DNA of 64,000 nt from Candidatus Poribacteria bacterium (GCA_022821495.1 JAJEDN010000118.1:1-64000), one strand, 5' to 3'; counted from the stretch's first letter, positions 49,146 to 57,132 are shown. Notes: a model not told the origin generated them from the sequence alone. Numbers and translations are program-made.

Positions 49146-50180
49146 TCAAAAATCTGTGTGGAGCCAGCATCGTACAGCGTGTGTGTCGTTGTTCGCTTTC
49201 TCATCAATTATCTCAAGTTCGGGCATCTGTTCACATTTTGGCATCCGTTCGGGACATCGCGGTTGAAAAGAACACCCTGTCGGCAGTGCCAATGGATGCG
49301 GCACTGTCCCCGGTATAGAGGGTAAGGTTTTCTGAACCGTTCTACCGAGAACCGGGATGGATTTGAGCAATCCCTGTGTGTAGGGATGTAGCGGGTTATA
49401 GAAGATGTCATCAACGCTCCCTCTTTCAACGACGCGCCCTGCGTACATGACAACAACCTCATCCGCGAGATCGGCGATAACACCGAGGTCGTGCGTGATG
49501 AGCATAATTGCCATCCCCATTTCGGCTTGGAGTTCCTGCATGAGGCCGAGTACCTGTGCTTGGATCGTTACATCAAGTGCGGTTGTGGGTTCGTCCGCGA
49601 TGAGTAGTGCGGGTGCGCAACAGAGTGCCATTGCGATCATGACGCGTTGGCGCATACCCCCGGAGAGTTGGTGTGGATATTCATCAACGCGTTGCGTTGG
49701 GGCGGGGATACCGACGCGCGTGAGCATCTCAATCGCACGTTCACGGGCAATTTTTTTATCAACCTGTTCATGTAGGGCAACCGCTTCGGCAATCTGGTTT
49801 CCAACGGTATACACAGGATTGAGCGAGGTCATGGGTTCTTGGAAAATGATGGCAATTTCGTTGCCGCGGATCTGGCGTATCAACTCACTTTTCGGTGGCA
49901 CCTGTGTGATGTCCAAGGGTTCACCATCGCCATTGCGATAGAACAAAATCTCACCGGCTTCAATCCTGCCCGGTGATGGCACGAGTTGAAGAAGCGAGAG
50001 TCCGGTGATACTTTTTCCACAACCGCTTTCACCGACGACGCCTACGGTCTGTCCACGTGCAATAGAGAAACTGACATCGTTCACGGCGTTTACAATGCCA
50101 TCGTCTGTTGGGAAGACTGTCTTTAATCCTGAAATTTCCAGAAGCGGTTCTTGGTAAGATGTTTCTTGTGATGCGGTCAT
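49146..50180 (-). CDS. ABC transporter ATPase, DppD/OppD type
   Basis: A 344-residue ATPase, first gene of the importer cluster. Walker A is GESGCGKSITG near residue 56, the signature LSGGMRQRVMIAMAL near 168, Walker B LIADEPTTALD near 190, H-loop LITHDLG near 222. The C-terminal extension CSFQPRCPERMPKCEQMPELE has the cysteine-rich motif of Opp/Dpp ATPases. A perfect promoter lies 40 bases upstream. The spacing before the next gene (411 bases) is filled by the leader array. Confidence 0.92.
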   Translation of the reverse strand: MTASQETSYQEPLLEISGLKTVFPTDDGIVNAVNDVSFSIARGQTVGVVGESGCGKSITGLSLLQLVPSPGRIEAGEILFYRNGDGEPLDITQVPPKSELIRQIRGNEIAIIFQEPMTSLNPVYTVGNQIAEAVALHEQVDKKIARERAIEMLTRVGIPAPTQRVDEYPHQLSGGMRQRVMIAMALCCAPALLIADEPTTALDVTIQAQVLGLMQELQAEMGMAIMLITHDLGVIADLADEVVVMYAGRVVERGSVDDIFYNPLHPYTQGLLKSIPVLGRTVQKTLPSIPGTVPHPLALPTGCSFQPRCPERMPKCEQMPELEIIDEKANNDTHAVRCWLHTDF

Positions 50181-50219
50181 TCTTTTTTGTCACTTTGCGG
50201 GTATGCCAGATTTTAGGGT

Positions 50220-50248
50220 ATTATACACAAAAGAGGGATATGTGTCAA
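50220..50248 (-). promoter_or_regulatory. Consensus promoter of the peptide-type importer
   Basis: Minus strand TTGACA (50248-50243) and TATAAT (50225-50220) are exact consensus hexamers with 17 bases between. Transcription would start near 50213, about 33 bases before the first ATG. Confidence 0.75.
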
Positions 50249-50388
50249 TTTTTTTTGATAGTGATTGTCAGTAATGCGGAGGCGAGGTTTCAAATCCGGG
50301 CAGTGGTAGAAAGGATGATGGGACATTTAAATGATGAGGGGCGAGACACAAAACCTCGCCCCACACATTTACATTTATGAGATATGCA
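50249..50388. repeat. Palindromic GGGGCGAG...CTCGCCCC spacer
   Basis: GGCGAGGTTT near 50283 and the inverted pair GGGGCGAG / CTCGCCCC (about 50339-50363) form hairpins. The latter lies about 25 bases after the anti-sigma stop and could act as its terminator. No gene is present. Confidence 0.6.
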
Positions 50389-51108
50389 CTACAATTCCGT
50401 TTTAATGTGATTCCAAAATACAGTCAACTTTTCGCTCGCCGTGTCTTGCAGGTAATTCGCAACGTTTGTTTCACCCGTTTGTCCGTTGGCATCTACAGTA
50501 TCCGTGTGCCACATCTTCGATGAATTTCGCGTTGGATTAAAGAAATGATTACGCTCACCCTGAACAGCAATTATCGACTGCTGTGACATGCGATGCATCT
50601 CCGTTTCTGTTTCGGTATCTTTAATCACCGCCCACGGAGATGTAGAAATTTTGATGTTATGGAGCATTGTCTTTTTCATTGCCATCAAGCCGGATTCTGG
50701 TTCCGGTGGGTTCGTGAAAAATGCGAATTTCATGACAAAACCGGAAGCGGCGAGGAAAACGAGCAGTGCTGTGGCGTTGACAACCCTTGGAGAGAAATCC
50801 AACTTCAATCGTTCGAGACACCACGCCAATGGATTCGCAAAGAATGCCAACTGCTGGCGTTGATGGAGTGCTCGGACGCGTTGCTGAATGTTCCCTACCA
50901 ATTCCGGCGGTGCAGTCGGTTGGTCTGTACTTTCCAGGACACTTGCAGTGTGCCATAATGCTTCGTACTCGCGCTGACATTCTGGACAGGTTCGGAGATG
51001 CTCCAAAACCGCACGCCGCGACGTTCCTGCTGAAACGCGATGCGTTGTTTCTGTATTTTCTTCCATTACCAAGTGAGGCAAATTGTTAAGCGTTTGTTCG
51101 CAATTCAT
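50389..51108 (-). CDS. Anti-sigma factor with zinc-finger (ZAS-like) domain
   Basis: A 239-residue membrane protein. The N-terminal HLRTCPEC near residue 38-45 fits the HxxxCxxC zinc-binding anti-sigma signature. One hydrophobic helix (residues 108-128, NATALLVFLAASGFVMKFAFF) crosses the membrane, and the rest is probably extracytoplasmic. It should hold the ECF sigma factor encoded upstream and release it on an envelope signal. The two genes are normally adjacent or overlapping, but here about 430 bases of structured, IS-like DNA lie between them. Confidence 0.8.
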   Translation of the reverse strand: MNCEQTLNNLPHLVMEENTETTHRVSAGTSRRAVLEHLRTCPECQREYEALWHTASVLESTDQPTAPPELVGNIQQRVRALHQRQQLAFFANPLAWCLERLKLDFSPRVVNATALLVFLAASGFVMKFAFFTNPPEPESGLMAMKKTMLHNIKISTSPWAVIKDTETETEMHRMSQQSIIAVQGERNHFFNPTRNSSKMWHTDTVDANGQTGETNVANYLQDTASEKLTVFWNHIKTEL

Positions 51109-51114
51109 TTAATC

Positions 51115-51535
51115 TTCGGGCAGGAGACCCCATGCTTTAGCTTGCGGAGGAATGCCCGCTCCTTTTTTTGTTGACAAATGTTCCTAAATCTGCTAAACTC
51201 CTAATAGGAAAGTTCGATCACACGAAGTCGTGTGTGAGGTTGTCCGCAGTCTACGGTGTTAGATACTTTGCGGCGCATAAAACTGAAAAAGTATTTACGC
51301 TTTCACCACCATAGACGACAGGAGAGTGCAGGAAAACCTGCACATGATGTAATGAACTGCCACAGGTAAAAGCGTGGGTTCGCAAACGCACTCTCAAAAA
51401 CAAATAGTCAACTTTCGGTTGAGAGGGCTGCTTGGGGCCCTCTGTGGAGATGGTGTAAGACGCTTCTTCGGAAACGCTACTGTCTACGAAGCACAAGCCC
51501 CTGCCTTTAGGCAGTGGGCACCTTGACTGAGACAC
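51115..51535 (+). ncRNA. Highly structured element, IS200/IS605 or OMEGA-RNA-like relic
   Basis: Starts after the anti-sigma ATG. It contains two right-end-like hairpins with a central TTTAG (GACCCCATGCTTTAGC, about 51126-51141; CCCCTGCCTTTAGGCAG, about 51499-51515), a palindrome CACACGAAGTCGTGTG (about 51220-51235), a stem GAGAGTGC...GCACTCTC around GTGCAGGAAAACCTGCAC, and AGAGGGC...GCCCTCT. A promoter-like TTGACA-17-TAAACT (51171-51199) points into it on the + strand. The + strand end (51417-51526) reads GALCGDGVRRFFGNATVYE, reminiscent of a TnpB C-terminal tail. It may be a decayed transposon end or a guide-type RNA; the strand of any RNA is uncertain. Confidence 0.45.
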
Positions 51536-51539
51536 CTCC

Positions 51540-52097
51540 TTAGAGATAATATTTGCTCAACTTCCGCTTAAGATTCTTCAGCGCCTGATTCAAGCGCGAG
51601 GCGACTGTGCCTTCCGAACACACCAAGATCTCCGCAATTTCCCGATACTTGAGGTGTTGCATGTAATATAGCGTGACCACCTCTCGTTGCTTTGGTGGTA
51701 ACTGATCAATGGCATTTTGAACCATCTCACTCTGCTCAGCTTTAATCATTACACGCTCGGGCGAGTCGTGCTCAGCGGGACGCCCTTGGATTTCCGCCTC
51801 TTTGGTGTAAGCGGTAAGCTTGCGCTCATTCGATTGCGATTTACGAATGTATTGCTGGCATGTATTAATGCCGATACGATATAGCCATGTTCCGAATTGG
51901 GATTGAAATTGGAACGTTTTAACGGACTTATATGCCTCCAAAAACGTTTCTTGTGTCGCATCAGCGGCATCTTCAGCGTTGCCGAGCATCCTGTATGCAA
52001 GCCCATAAATTTTTGAATGATGCCGATTGACGAGCTCGTTAAATGCCTCGGCATCGCCCTCTACTGTCTGGTGTACGTACACATCATCAGGAATCAT
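51540..52097 (-). CDS. ECF-type sigma-70 factor
   Basis: A 185-residue extracytoplasmic-function sigma factor. Region 2 is visible as YGLAYRMLGNAEDAADATQETFLEAYKSVKTFQ...FGTWLYRIGINTC (residues 30-80). Region 4 is ALDQLPPKQREVVTLYYMQHLKYREIAEILVCSEGTVASRLNQALKNLKRKL in family terms (about 135-183), with the helix-turn-helix. It would direct RNA polymerase to envelope- or stress-response promoters and be held by the downstream anti-sigma factor. Its ATG lies twelve bases after the leader box at 52110-52126. Confidence 0.92.
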   Translation of the reverse strand: MIPDDVYVHQTVEGDAEAFNELVNRHHSKIYGLAYRMLGNAEDAADATQETFLEAYKSVKTFQFQSQFGTWLYRIGINTCQQYIRKSQSNERKLTAYTKEAEIQGRPAEHDSPERVMIKAEQSEMVQNAIDQLPPKQREVVTLYYMQHLKYREIAEILVCSEGTVASRLNQALKNLKRKLSKYYL

Positions 52098-52109
52098 ATT
52101 TTTAATTTA

Positions 52110-52126
52110 CCTTGCGGTTCGGTGAG
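52110..52126 (-). promoter_or_regulatory. Leader box before the ECF sigma gene
   Basis: CTCACCGAACCGCAAGG on the minus strand, exactly twelve AT-rich bases before the ATG. The upstream block TACGG is not obvious here; poly-A/T tracts are found in place of the GC hairpin. Confidence 0.65.
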
Positions 52127-52217
52127 ATTGGTGTGTTATTTGTTTTGTTGCATCAGAATCAATTTTTCTTCATTTTTTTTATTAAGGGTAAAAAAAAGCA
52201 AATGCGTACTGATTTTT

Positions 52218-52691
52218 TCACGATTGATTCTGCGGCGACCGCCACGCTTGACAATGTCCGGCAAAGCGTTTTAACGCCCCACTTTTAATGATAATTGCTT
52301 CTGGACGTAGGACTGTAGCGTAGGACGTAAGCAGCGCAATTGTGTCAAGCAGAGAGTTATAGCCTGATATGCCTGACATATCAATGTAAATTTTGCTGAA
52401 CGGTTCGCCGAGATCCAGTGCTGCTTTAACATCAAAGCCGTCAAGCACCTCAAAATCGAGTTCGGGGTGCCTCTCTTTCGCCCGTTCAATACATTTGGGA
52501 CTGATGTCCGTGCCAATAACTTTTTTGCAGTAAGGCGCAATCAGGGTTGTCGTTGTTCCCCATTCACAGCCGATTTCTAACACGACATCGTCGGCGTTTA
52601 CCCAGACGGGAATCGTTTCTCGATATTCTTTTACGCCGCGGGTCGCGACGAAATCGGTATATCCTTCAAATAACTGATTTTGAATCGCCAT
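52218..52691 (-). CDS. Class I SAM-dependent methyltransferase-like protein
   Basis: A 157-residue protein with motif I VVLEIGCEWGTTTTLI near residues 36-51 and the acidic end of strand 2 in KKVIGTDISPKCIERAKERHPEL. Later strands (SKIYIDMSGISGYNSLLDTIALL) fit a small Rossmann methyltransferase without an added substrate domain. Product and substrate unknown. A C-terminal basic tail (HCQAWRSPQNQS) follows. It lies 120 bases downstream of the sigma-factor promoter region but reads in the same direction as the sigma gene, from its own start. Confidence 0.7.
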   Translation of the reverse strand: MAIQNQLFEGYTDFVATRGVKEYRETIPVWVNADDVVLEIGCEWGTTTTLIAPYCKKVIGTDISPKCIERAKERHPELDFEVLDGFDVKAALDLGEPFSKIYIDMSGISGYNSLLDTIALLTSYATVLRPEAIIIKSGALKRFAGHCQAWRSPQNQS

Positions 52692-52749
52692 AAAAGTTTT
52701 TTACAAACATTATTTCATAAATATCAGACGAAATCCAACTACCAAAGGT

Positions 52750-53316
52750 TTACACGGTCTCACACGCCTCACAGACCAGAGCGAATCGTTTGGTGCCGTT
52801 CGTCTCAAATTCTGTTTCGTAATCGTGGCTGACAGGGACGTTTGACGCGCCGCACCAATCGCATCGCCCAGAAAAGGTGTGCGCTTTCTGTCCCAACAGC
52901 ATCTCCTTCTGTTCTTCGACTTTTCGGGTGGCAGCGATGAGGTCAAGTGCGCGTTGACGTAACTTCGGATCGATCTCCTCTTTAGCGATTTTTTCGAGGA
53001 GCGGTTGGAGCCTCGGATCGTTCGGGTTTCCGCCGTCATCGAGTGTGTGCCACGCGGCTTTGCGGACACGCACGTCTGGATCGACCATGCCTTTGTAGAG
53101 TGCCACCCAAACTTTGTCGATGCTTTTGCGAACATGACACGGGCAGAGATTGTCCATCGCCTCAACGCGATCATCCGCGTTAGCAGAGTAGGCAAGTTCA
53201 AGATAGTATTCAACTTCGTTGCCACGCAAGCGATCTTCACCGCGACGATGCGCATTCTTCTGGTGCTTGTTCATACCTCTCATTTTTTTTTGCTTCGGAA
53301 TTCCATGTTTTGGCAT
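52750..53316 (-). CDS. HEAT-repeat protein with C-terminal zinc cysteines
   Basis: A 188-residue protein. A basic, lysine-rich N-terminus (MPKHGIPKQKKMRG) is followed by HEAT-like repeats (DRVEAMDNLCPC, DVRVRKAAWHTLDD, KLRQRALDLI) and a C-terminal four-cysteine zinc site (CDWCGASN ... CEACE). The combination resembles the 27134-27574 protein in reversed domain order. Such small HEAT proteins usually mediate protein contacts; no catalytic residues are visible. Confidence 0.7.
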   Translation of the reverse strand: MPKHGIPKQKKMRGMNKHQKNAHRRGEDRLRGNEVEYYLELAYSANADDRVEAMDNLCPCHVRKSIDKVWVALYKGMVDPDVRVRKAAWHTLDDGGNPNDPRLQPLLEKIAKEEIDPKLRQRALDLIAATRKVEEQKEMLLGQKAHTFSGRCDWCGASNVPVSHDYETEFETNGTKRFALVCEACETV

Positions 53317-53408
53317 CTGTTTCCTCCCATATTAACTTTAACCTAATCTACGCTGCTTTTCTTCAAAAAATACGAAGTTTACAGAAATCGCCAACCGAAT
53401 ATCTCTTC

Positions 53409-53606
53409 TTAATCAAATCTAAGCTGCTCCGTAACTTGTCGAAGCACTTCGTTTACTTTTTGTAACACCTCTTTTGATGGAGGTTCGCCCTCGGCGGTGA
53501 TTGTGATGCGAAACTGGAAGTCAAGTTCAGGCGCAATATCCGCCAAATCAGCGACCGCTTCAGCCAAATCTTGAATTTCAATTAAGTTGCCCGTCCGTAA
53601 TTTCAT
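53409..53606 (-). CDS. Small protein of unknown function in PIN module
   Basis: A 65-residue protein that I do not recognise: an acidic helix (LIEIQDLAEAVADLADIAPELD), a short beta strand FQFRITITAEG, and a C-terminal helix. It overlaps the preceding 124-residue gene by four bases, so it is translationally coupled and probably part of the PIN module. Confidence 0.55.
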   Translation of the reverse strand: MKLRTGNLIEIQDLAEAVADLADIAPELDFQFRITITAEGEPPSKEVLQKVNEVLRQVTEQLRFD

Positions 53607-53977
53607 AGTTGTTTGAAATGCTGTGTGATAAATCTCAACAGTCCGTAACCTTTGAGTTCATCTGCCAGGATTTTAAATCCGAGTTCATAAATTTCAATAT
53701 CGGTGAGTTCTACTAACCCTTTACGCCATGCTGTGATCCGTTCAGCTTTGATATGTTCCGCCTCTTTCCGCGATGCTTCACCCTGTTGAATCCGTTTTGC
53801 GAGCGTATAGATATCTGGGTCGTTAGCCATGTATTTATGTCGCTCAGCAGTATAATCGTACTTGCGCGGTTTGCAGTGCTGGAGGAATTGTGTCGCATAC
53901 GCGGGCCCCAGTTGTTCTGTTAGTTCCTTAATGCCAAGTTCATAAATCTCAAGATCTGTCATCTGTAAAACGTCCAT
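53603..53977 (-). CDS. Internally repeated small protein in PIN module
   Basis: A 124-residue protein that I do not recognise. It contains two related segments, TDLEIYELGIKELTEQLG near residue 7 and TDIEIYELGFKILADELKG near residue 92, so it arose by internal duplication. A charged middle region (DYTAERHKYMANDPDIYTLAKRIQQGEASRKEAEH) connects them. Its ATG follows GGAGG by nine bases and overlaps the PIN gene by 29 bases. It may be the antitoxin for that PIN protein, by position only. Confidence 0.6.
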   Translation of the reverse strand: MDVLQMTDLEIYELGIKELTEQLGPAYATQFLQHCKPRKYDYTAERHKYMANDPDIYTLAKRIQQGEASRKEAEHIKAERITAWRKGLVELTDIEIYELGFKILADELKGYGLLRFITQHFKQL

Positions 53978-54440
53978 TTTCTGTCACCTCCCGTAACCAC
54001 GTTTCTGGGTTTTTGACATGGATGTGAAGCCGGGTCTGGTACCGTTGTGCTCTCCGAAGCAGTCTATCATCTGTTGTTAGGAAAACGTCAGCCTCGCCAC
54101 TTTCAGCACAGGCAAGATGTAAGGCATCTTTTTCCTTAAAACCCAACGATTCAAGTTGTAAGCCTCTTGATATTTCCCTTGCTCCGACAGAAATGATCTG
54201 ATGTGCAAGCATTAGCAAGGTTTTGATTTGGGTGCGCTCTTCCAAATCCGGTGTTTGATCAACTTCGTCTATTATGACGTTACTGGCAATCCAATGCCAA
54301 TACCCGCGAAAACAGTAAGTGAGAATTTGATTAGTAGCTTCGGCTTCCTCTACAACACGTGCTTGAGTAGGCGGATCAAAAAGGCGGCTCAAACAACATG
54401 TATCAAGATAAATTTTCCAGAATGGCAAAAAAGTTTGCAC
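53949..54440 (-). CDS. PIN-domain ribonuclease-like protein
   Basis: A 163-residue PIN-family protein: IYLDTCCLSRLFD (first aspartate near residue 12), SNVIIDEVDQTPD (glutamate near 58), FKEKDALHLACAESGEADVFLTTDDRLLRRA (last acidic residues near 102-122). It should be a metal-dependent RNase. It is followed by two small coupled genes and preceded by a truncated nucleotidyltransferase gene eight bases upstream. The order differs from ordinary vapBC pairs. Confidence 0.78.
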   Translation of the reverse strand: MQTFLPFWKIYLDTCCLSRLFDPPTQARVVEEAEATNQILTYCFRGYWHWIASNVIIDEVDQTPDLEERTQIKTLLMLAHQIISVGAREISRGLQLESLGFKEKDALHLACAESGEADVFLTTDDRLLRRAQRYQTRLHIHVKNPETWLREVTENGRFTDDRS

Positions 54441-54448
54441 GCGTCTAT

Positions 54449-54604
54449 CTAAACCTCATCGAAATCTACTAAGAGATCCAGATCGCTGTCTGCGTGGAAA
54501 TCGCTGCGGGTGTATGAACCGAAAATCCCCTTAATCTCGGCTTTATATCTCTGGCGGATGACGTCCTGCATCTCTACTATTAGTCTTCTTAAGTTTTCAA
54601 TCAC
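54449..54604 (-). pseudogene. Truncated MNT-type nucleotidyltransferase
   Basis: From GTG 54604 (AAGGAG six bases upstream) about 51 residues remain of the minimal nucleotidyltransferase fold: GIFGSYTRSDFHADSDLDLLVDF holds the GSxxR...DxD active-site motif. The frame stops immediately after DFDEV, while full family members (about 95-100 residues) continue with a further helix and the third aspartate. It is therefore either a minimal remnant or a broken antitoxin gene of a MNT/HEPN module whose HEPN partner is missing. Confidence 0.55.
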
Positions 54605-54654
54605 GATGTGCTCCTTCAAGTTGAGAATTAGGGTGGACACCATACGGAATATGC

Positions 54655-55962
54655 CTACCACTTTGTGCTACGGACAAGTGCTTCGATTTCATCAATCTCT
54701 TTCGGGACACCCTCTGTTAGCACCTCGCAACCGTCCTCAGTGACGAGAATGTCGTCCTCTATGCGGATACCGATCCCCAGATAGTCTGGTGATACATTTT
54801 TTGTATCGTCGGCGACGTAGAGTCCAGGTTCAATCGTCATCACCATCCCCGGCTGGAAGGTTTTAAATTCGCCATTCGGTTCGCGGACACAGTTGACATC
54901 GTGTACATCTAAGCCGAGCATGTGTCCGATACGGTACATGTAAAACTGCCTGTATTTTTCTTTTTCTATCAATTTCTCCGCTTTTCCCTTTAGAAGACCG
55001 AGGCTGAGCATGCTTTCTGTTAACAACTCAATCGACTTTTGGTGCGGTTCGTCGATGGAAACACCCGGACGGATACCGTCAATAATAGCACAGTGCGCCT
55101 CAAGGACGCGCTGATAGATTTCTCTTTGTGCGTCAGTGAAGGTGCCGTTTGCCGGAAAGGTACGGGTCACGTCGCCGCAGTACCGACCGTATTCCGCGCC
55201 TGCGTCAATGAGGACGAGTGTTTCGTCTTCAATTTGACGATCATTTGTCGTATAGTGGAGTATCGTCGCGTTGCTACCGCTCGCCACGATAGTAGGAAAA
55301 GCAGGACTGCCAGCACCATTCATACGGAACGTCGATTCGACGAGGGCTTCTAAATCGTATTCATACATCCCCGGACGCACTGCCTTCATCGCCGCGACAT
55401 GCCCGGCTACTGTAATCTCTGTTGCCATCTGGAGGCGCTGCAATTCGGTCTCGTTTTTGATGAGTCGCAGTTCGCTGAGAATCGGGCTTGGATCGACAAG
55501 CGTATCAAACCCTTTGCCGGATCGGATCCGTGACTTCACAGACTGCGAAAAACGGGCAAGAATTTCGGCATCAACATCTTCATTAGAGCCGAGCGTATAG
55601 TAAAGCCTTTCAGCACCTTGCAGGTATTTCCCGATTTTTTCACTGAATTCTTCTATCGGATAGGCTTTATCCGCGCCGTAATATTGACGTGCATCTTTAA
55701 CGCCGACGCGCTTACCGTTCCAAATTTCTGCCTGCTTGTCTTTCGGACGAACAAACAGGATATATTGGTGCTTCGAATGTTCAGGTGCGATGACACAAAT
55801 CGACTCCGGTTCTTCAAACCCTGTCAGGTAATAAAAGTTCGGATCCGGACGGTAAAGATATTCAGTGTCGTGGTTCCACCTTGCGGGTGGCGTACTGGCG
55901 AAGATAGCGACACCGCCACTTCCCATTTTTTCGATAAAGGCTTTACGATTCTGTTTGTGCAA
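54655..55962 (-). CDS. pepP: Xaa-Pro aminopeptidase (M24B)
   Basis: A 435-residue metallopeptidase removing N-terminal residues preceding proline. The N-terminal aminopeptidase-P domain (1-175) includes PDPNFYYLTGF. The pita-bread domain supplies metal ligands: LIDAGAEYG, CGDVTRTFP (two aspartates), YRIGHMLGLDVHD (histidine), MTIEPGLYV and IRIEDDILVT (glutamates). All are present, so it should be active. Its end lies 51 bases upstream of the truncated nucleotidyltransferase start. Triple repeats lie upstream. Confidence 0.93.
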   Translation of the reverse strand: MHKQNRKAFIEKMGSGGVAIFASTPPARWNHDTEYLYRPDPNFYYLTGFEEPESICVIAPEHSKHQYILFVRPKDKQAEIWNGKRVGVKDARQYYGADKAYPIEEFSEKIGKYLQGAERLYYTLGSNEDVDAEILARFSQSVKSRIRSGKGFDTLVDPSPILSELRLIKNETELQRLQMATEITVAGHVAAMKAVRPGMYEYDLEALVESTFRMNGAGSPAFPTIVASGSNATILHYTTNDRQIEDETLVLIDAGAEYGRYCGDVTRTFPANGTFTDAQREIYQRVLEAHCAIIDGIRPGVSIDEPHQKSIELLTESMLSLGLLKGKAEKLIEKEKYRQFYMYRIGHMLGLDVHDVNCVREPNGEFKTFQPGMVMTIEPGLYVADDTKNVSPDYLGIGIRIEDDILVTEDGCEVLTEGVPKEIDEIEALVRSTKW

Positions 55963-56004
55963 GCTGTGTCCTCCTTCAAAATAAATTAGGGCTCCGGTAT
56001 TTTA

Positions 56005-56116
56005 AACCCCCTAAATCCCCCTTATCAGGGGGACTTTTAGATTCAACCCCCTAAATCCCCCTTATCAGGGGGACTTTCAGATTCAACCCCCTAAATCCCC
56101 CTTATCAGGGGGACTT
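56005..56116. repeat. Three tandem copies of the CCCCCTAAATCCCCC repeat
   Basis: Units of AACCCCCTAAATCCCCC + TTATCAGGGGGACTT at 56005-56036, 56045-56076 and 56085-56116, spaced 40 bases apart with the linker TTAGATTC or TCAGATTC. It is the densest cluster of this family in the window and lies between two peptidase-like genes. Each unit can fold CCCCCTTATCAGGGGG into a hairpin. Confidence 0.95.
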
Positions 56117-56145
56117 TCAGAGGAAATGCGTAAGTCCTATAAATA

Positions 56146-57132
56146 TTAGAGATACCCAATCGGTGTGCCGATTTTACCGACGAAACCGCCACTCGCAACC
56201 ATTGGATAAATAGGTTTTGCCCAGAAAATACCGTCAACTGGCGAAGATATGGATTCCTGAACATTGCCAAAGACATCGCAAATATCAGCAACGGGTTGAG
56301 ACGCTGTTAGGTGTTCATATAATTCGGCTCTATAATAGATAAAACCGCCTTCATTGCTAATAAGCGACACAAATTGTTTAACAACAACCTGCTGTTCAGG
56401 AATCTCTGGCGTTCCAGGAATAAAATCATAGTATTGTAGCACATTGCGCACACCGCGCACGCCTTTTTCGATGCTCGTTGCATCCCAGCCGTGGGTTCCA
56501 CCCAATTCTGGATCAATGGTTGGGATGCCGATCTCCGGTGCTGCCTGTGCGAGTTGCCCCTTCGGTCCTTTCTGATTGAGAATATGTCCGATACCGAAGA
56601 CGCGTGCGAGTTCAAGACACGCACCATGTAGCGTATGTTTTTCGCTGACGCGAACACGCACCTCGTCTATCATTGGAGATACGCCGCCTTGGTGCAGATC
56701 AAGGCAGTAGTCGGCTTGCTGTACGGCGTGTTGAAAAAGATGATAGGCGATCCGTTCACTTGACGTGCCATCACGTTTGCCCGGAAAACAGCGGTTCATT
56801 TTACGGTTGTCTACAGGACTGAATGCTTGTTTTGCATGAAACGCGTGGAAGTTAACGAGCGGGACAGCGATAATTTTACCGTGCAATTGCTCTGGCGTGA
56901 CCGTTCCGAGAATTTTATGAATAACGGCGATTCCGTTGAGTTCATCTCCGTCGCTAATCGCTTGGATGTAGAGTGTTTTACCCGGGTACCTCCCGTTGAT
57001 CAGGACGACAGGCAGTCGAACAGCGGTTCCGTCAGGCATTGTGCCAACTTTGAGGTGACCTTCCATCCGAGTTGCAGGTTCAGCAACCAATTGTCCAACC
57101 ACCAAATTGCTATGGCGAATATTGTTCCTCAT
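56146..57132 (-). CDS. Succinylglutamate desuccinylase/aspartoacylase-like zinc hydrolase
   Basis: About 328 residues from ATG 57132. The family removes acyl groups from amino acids or acts as a carboxypeptidase. Zinc-site candidates are NRKMNRCFPGKRDG (N-R pair) and CLDLHQGG (His) near residues 120-160, and the C-terminal VDGIFWAKPIYPMVASGGFVGKIGTP domain is typical of AstE/AspA-like proteins. The Glu catalytic base fits PTIDPELGG. No signal peptide remains after the start is moved from 57168. It stands alone. Confidence 0.8.
   Translation of the reverse strand: MRNNIRHSNLVVGQLVAEPATRMEGHLKVGTMPDGTAVRLPVVLINGRYPGKTLYIQAISDGDELNGIAVIHKILGTVTPEQLHGKIIAVPLVNFHAFHAKQAFSPVDNRKMNRCFPGKRDGTSSERIAYHLFQHAVQQADYCLDLHQGGVSPMIDEVRVRVSEKHTLHGACLELARVFGIGHILNQKGPKGQLAQAAPEIGIPTIDPELGGTHGWDATSIEKGVRGVRNVLQYYDFIPGTPEIPEQQVVVKQFVSLISNEGGFIYYRAELYEHLTASQPVADICDVFGNVQESISSPVDGIFWAKPIYPMVASGGFVGKIGTPIGYL

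Noticed and set aside
51200-51535. RNase P RNA, tmRNA or 6S RNA
   Set aside because: AGGAAAGTTCGATC looks slightly like the RNase P core, but the other conserved RNase P blocks are missing. No tmRNA or 6S pattern is visible either.
51251-51535. Minus-strand 94-codon frame between sigma and anti-sigma genes
   Set aside because: Composition is dictated by the stems and repeats; no recognisable protein features. The opposite strand shows the better TnpB-tail-like frame.
55981-56120. CRISPR array
   Set aside because: The three repeats are 40 bases apart with nearly identical 8-base linkers, so there are no unique spacers, and no cas genes are nearby.
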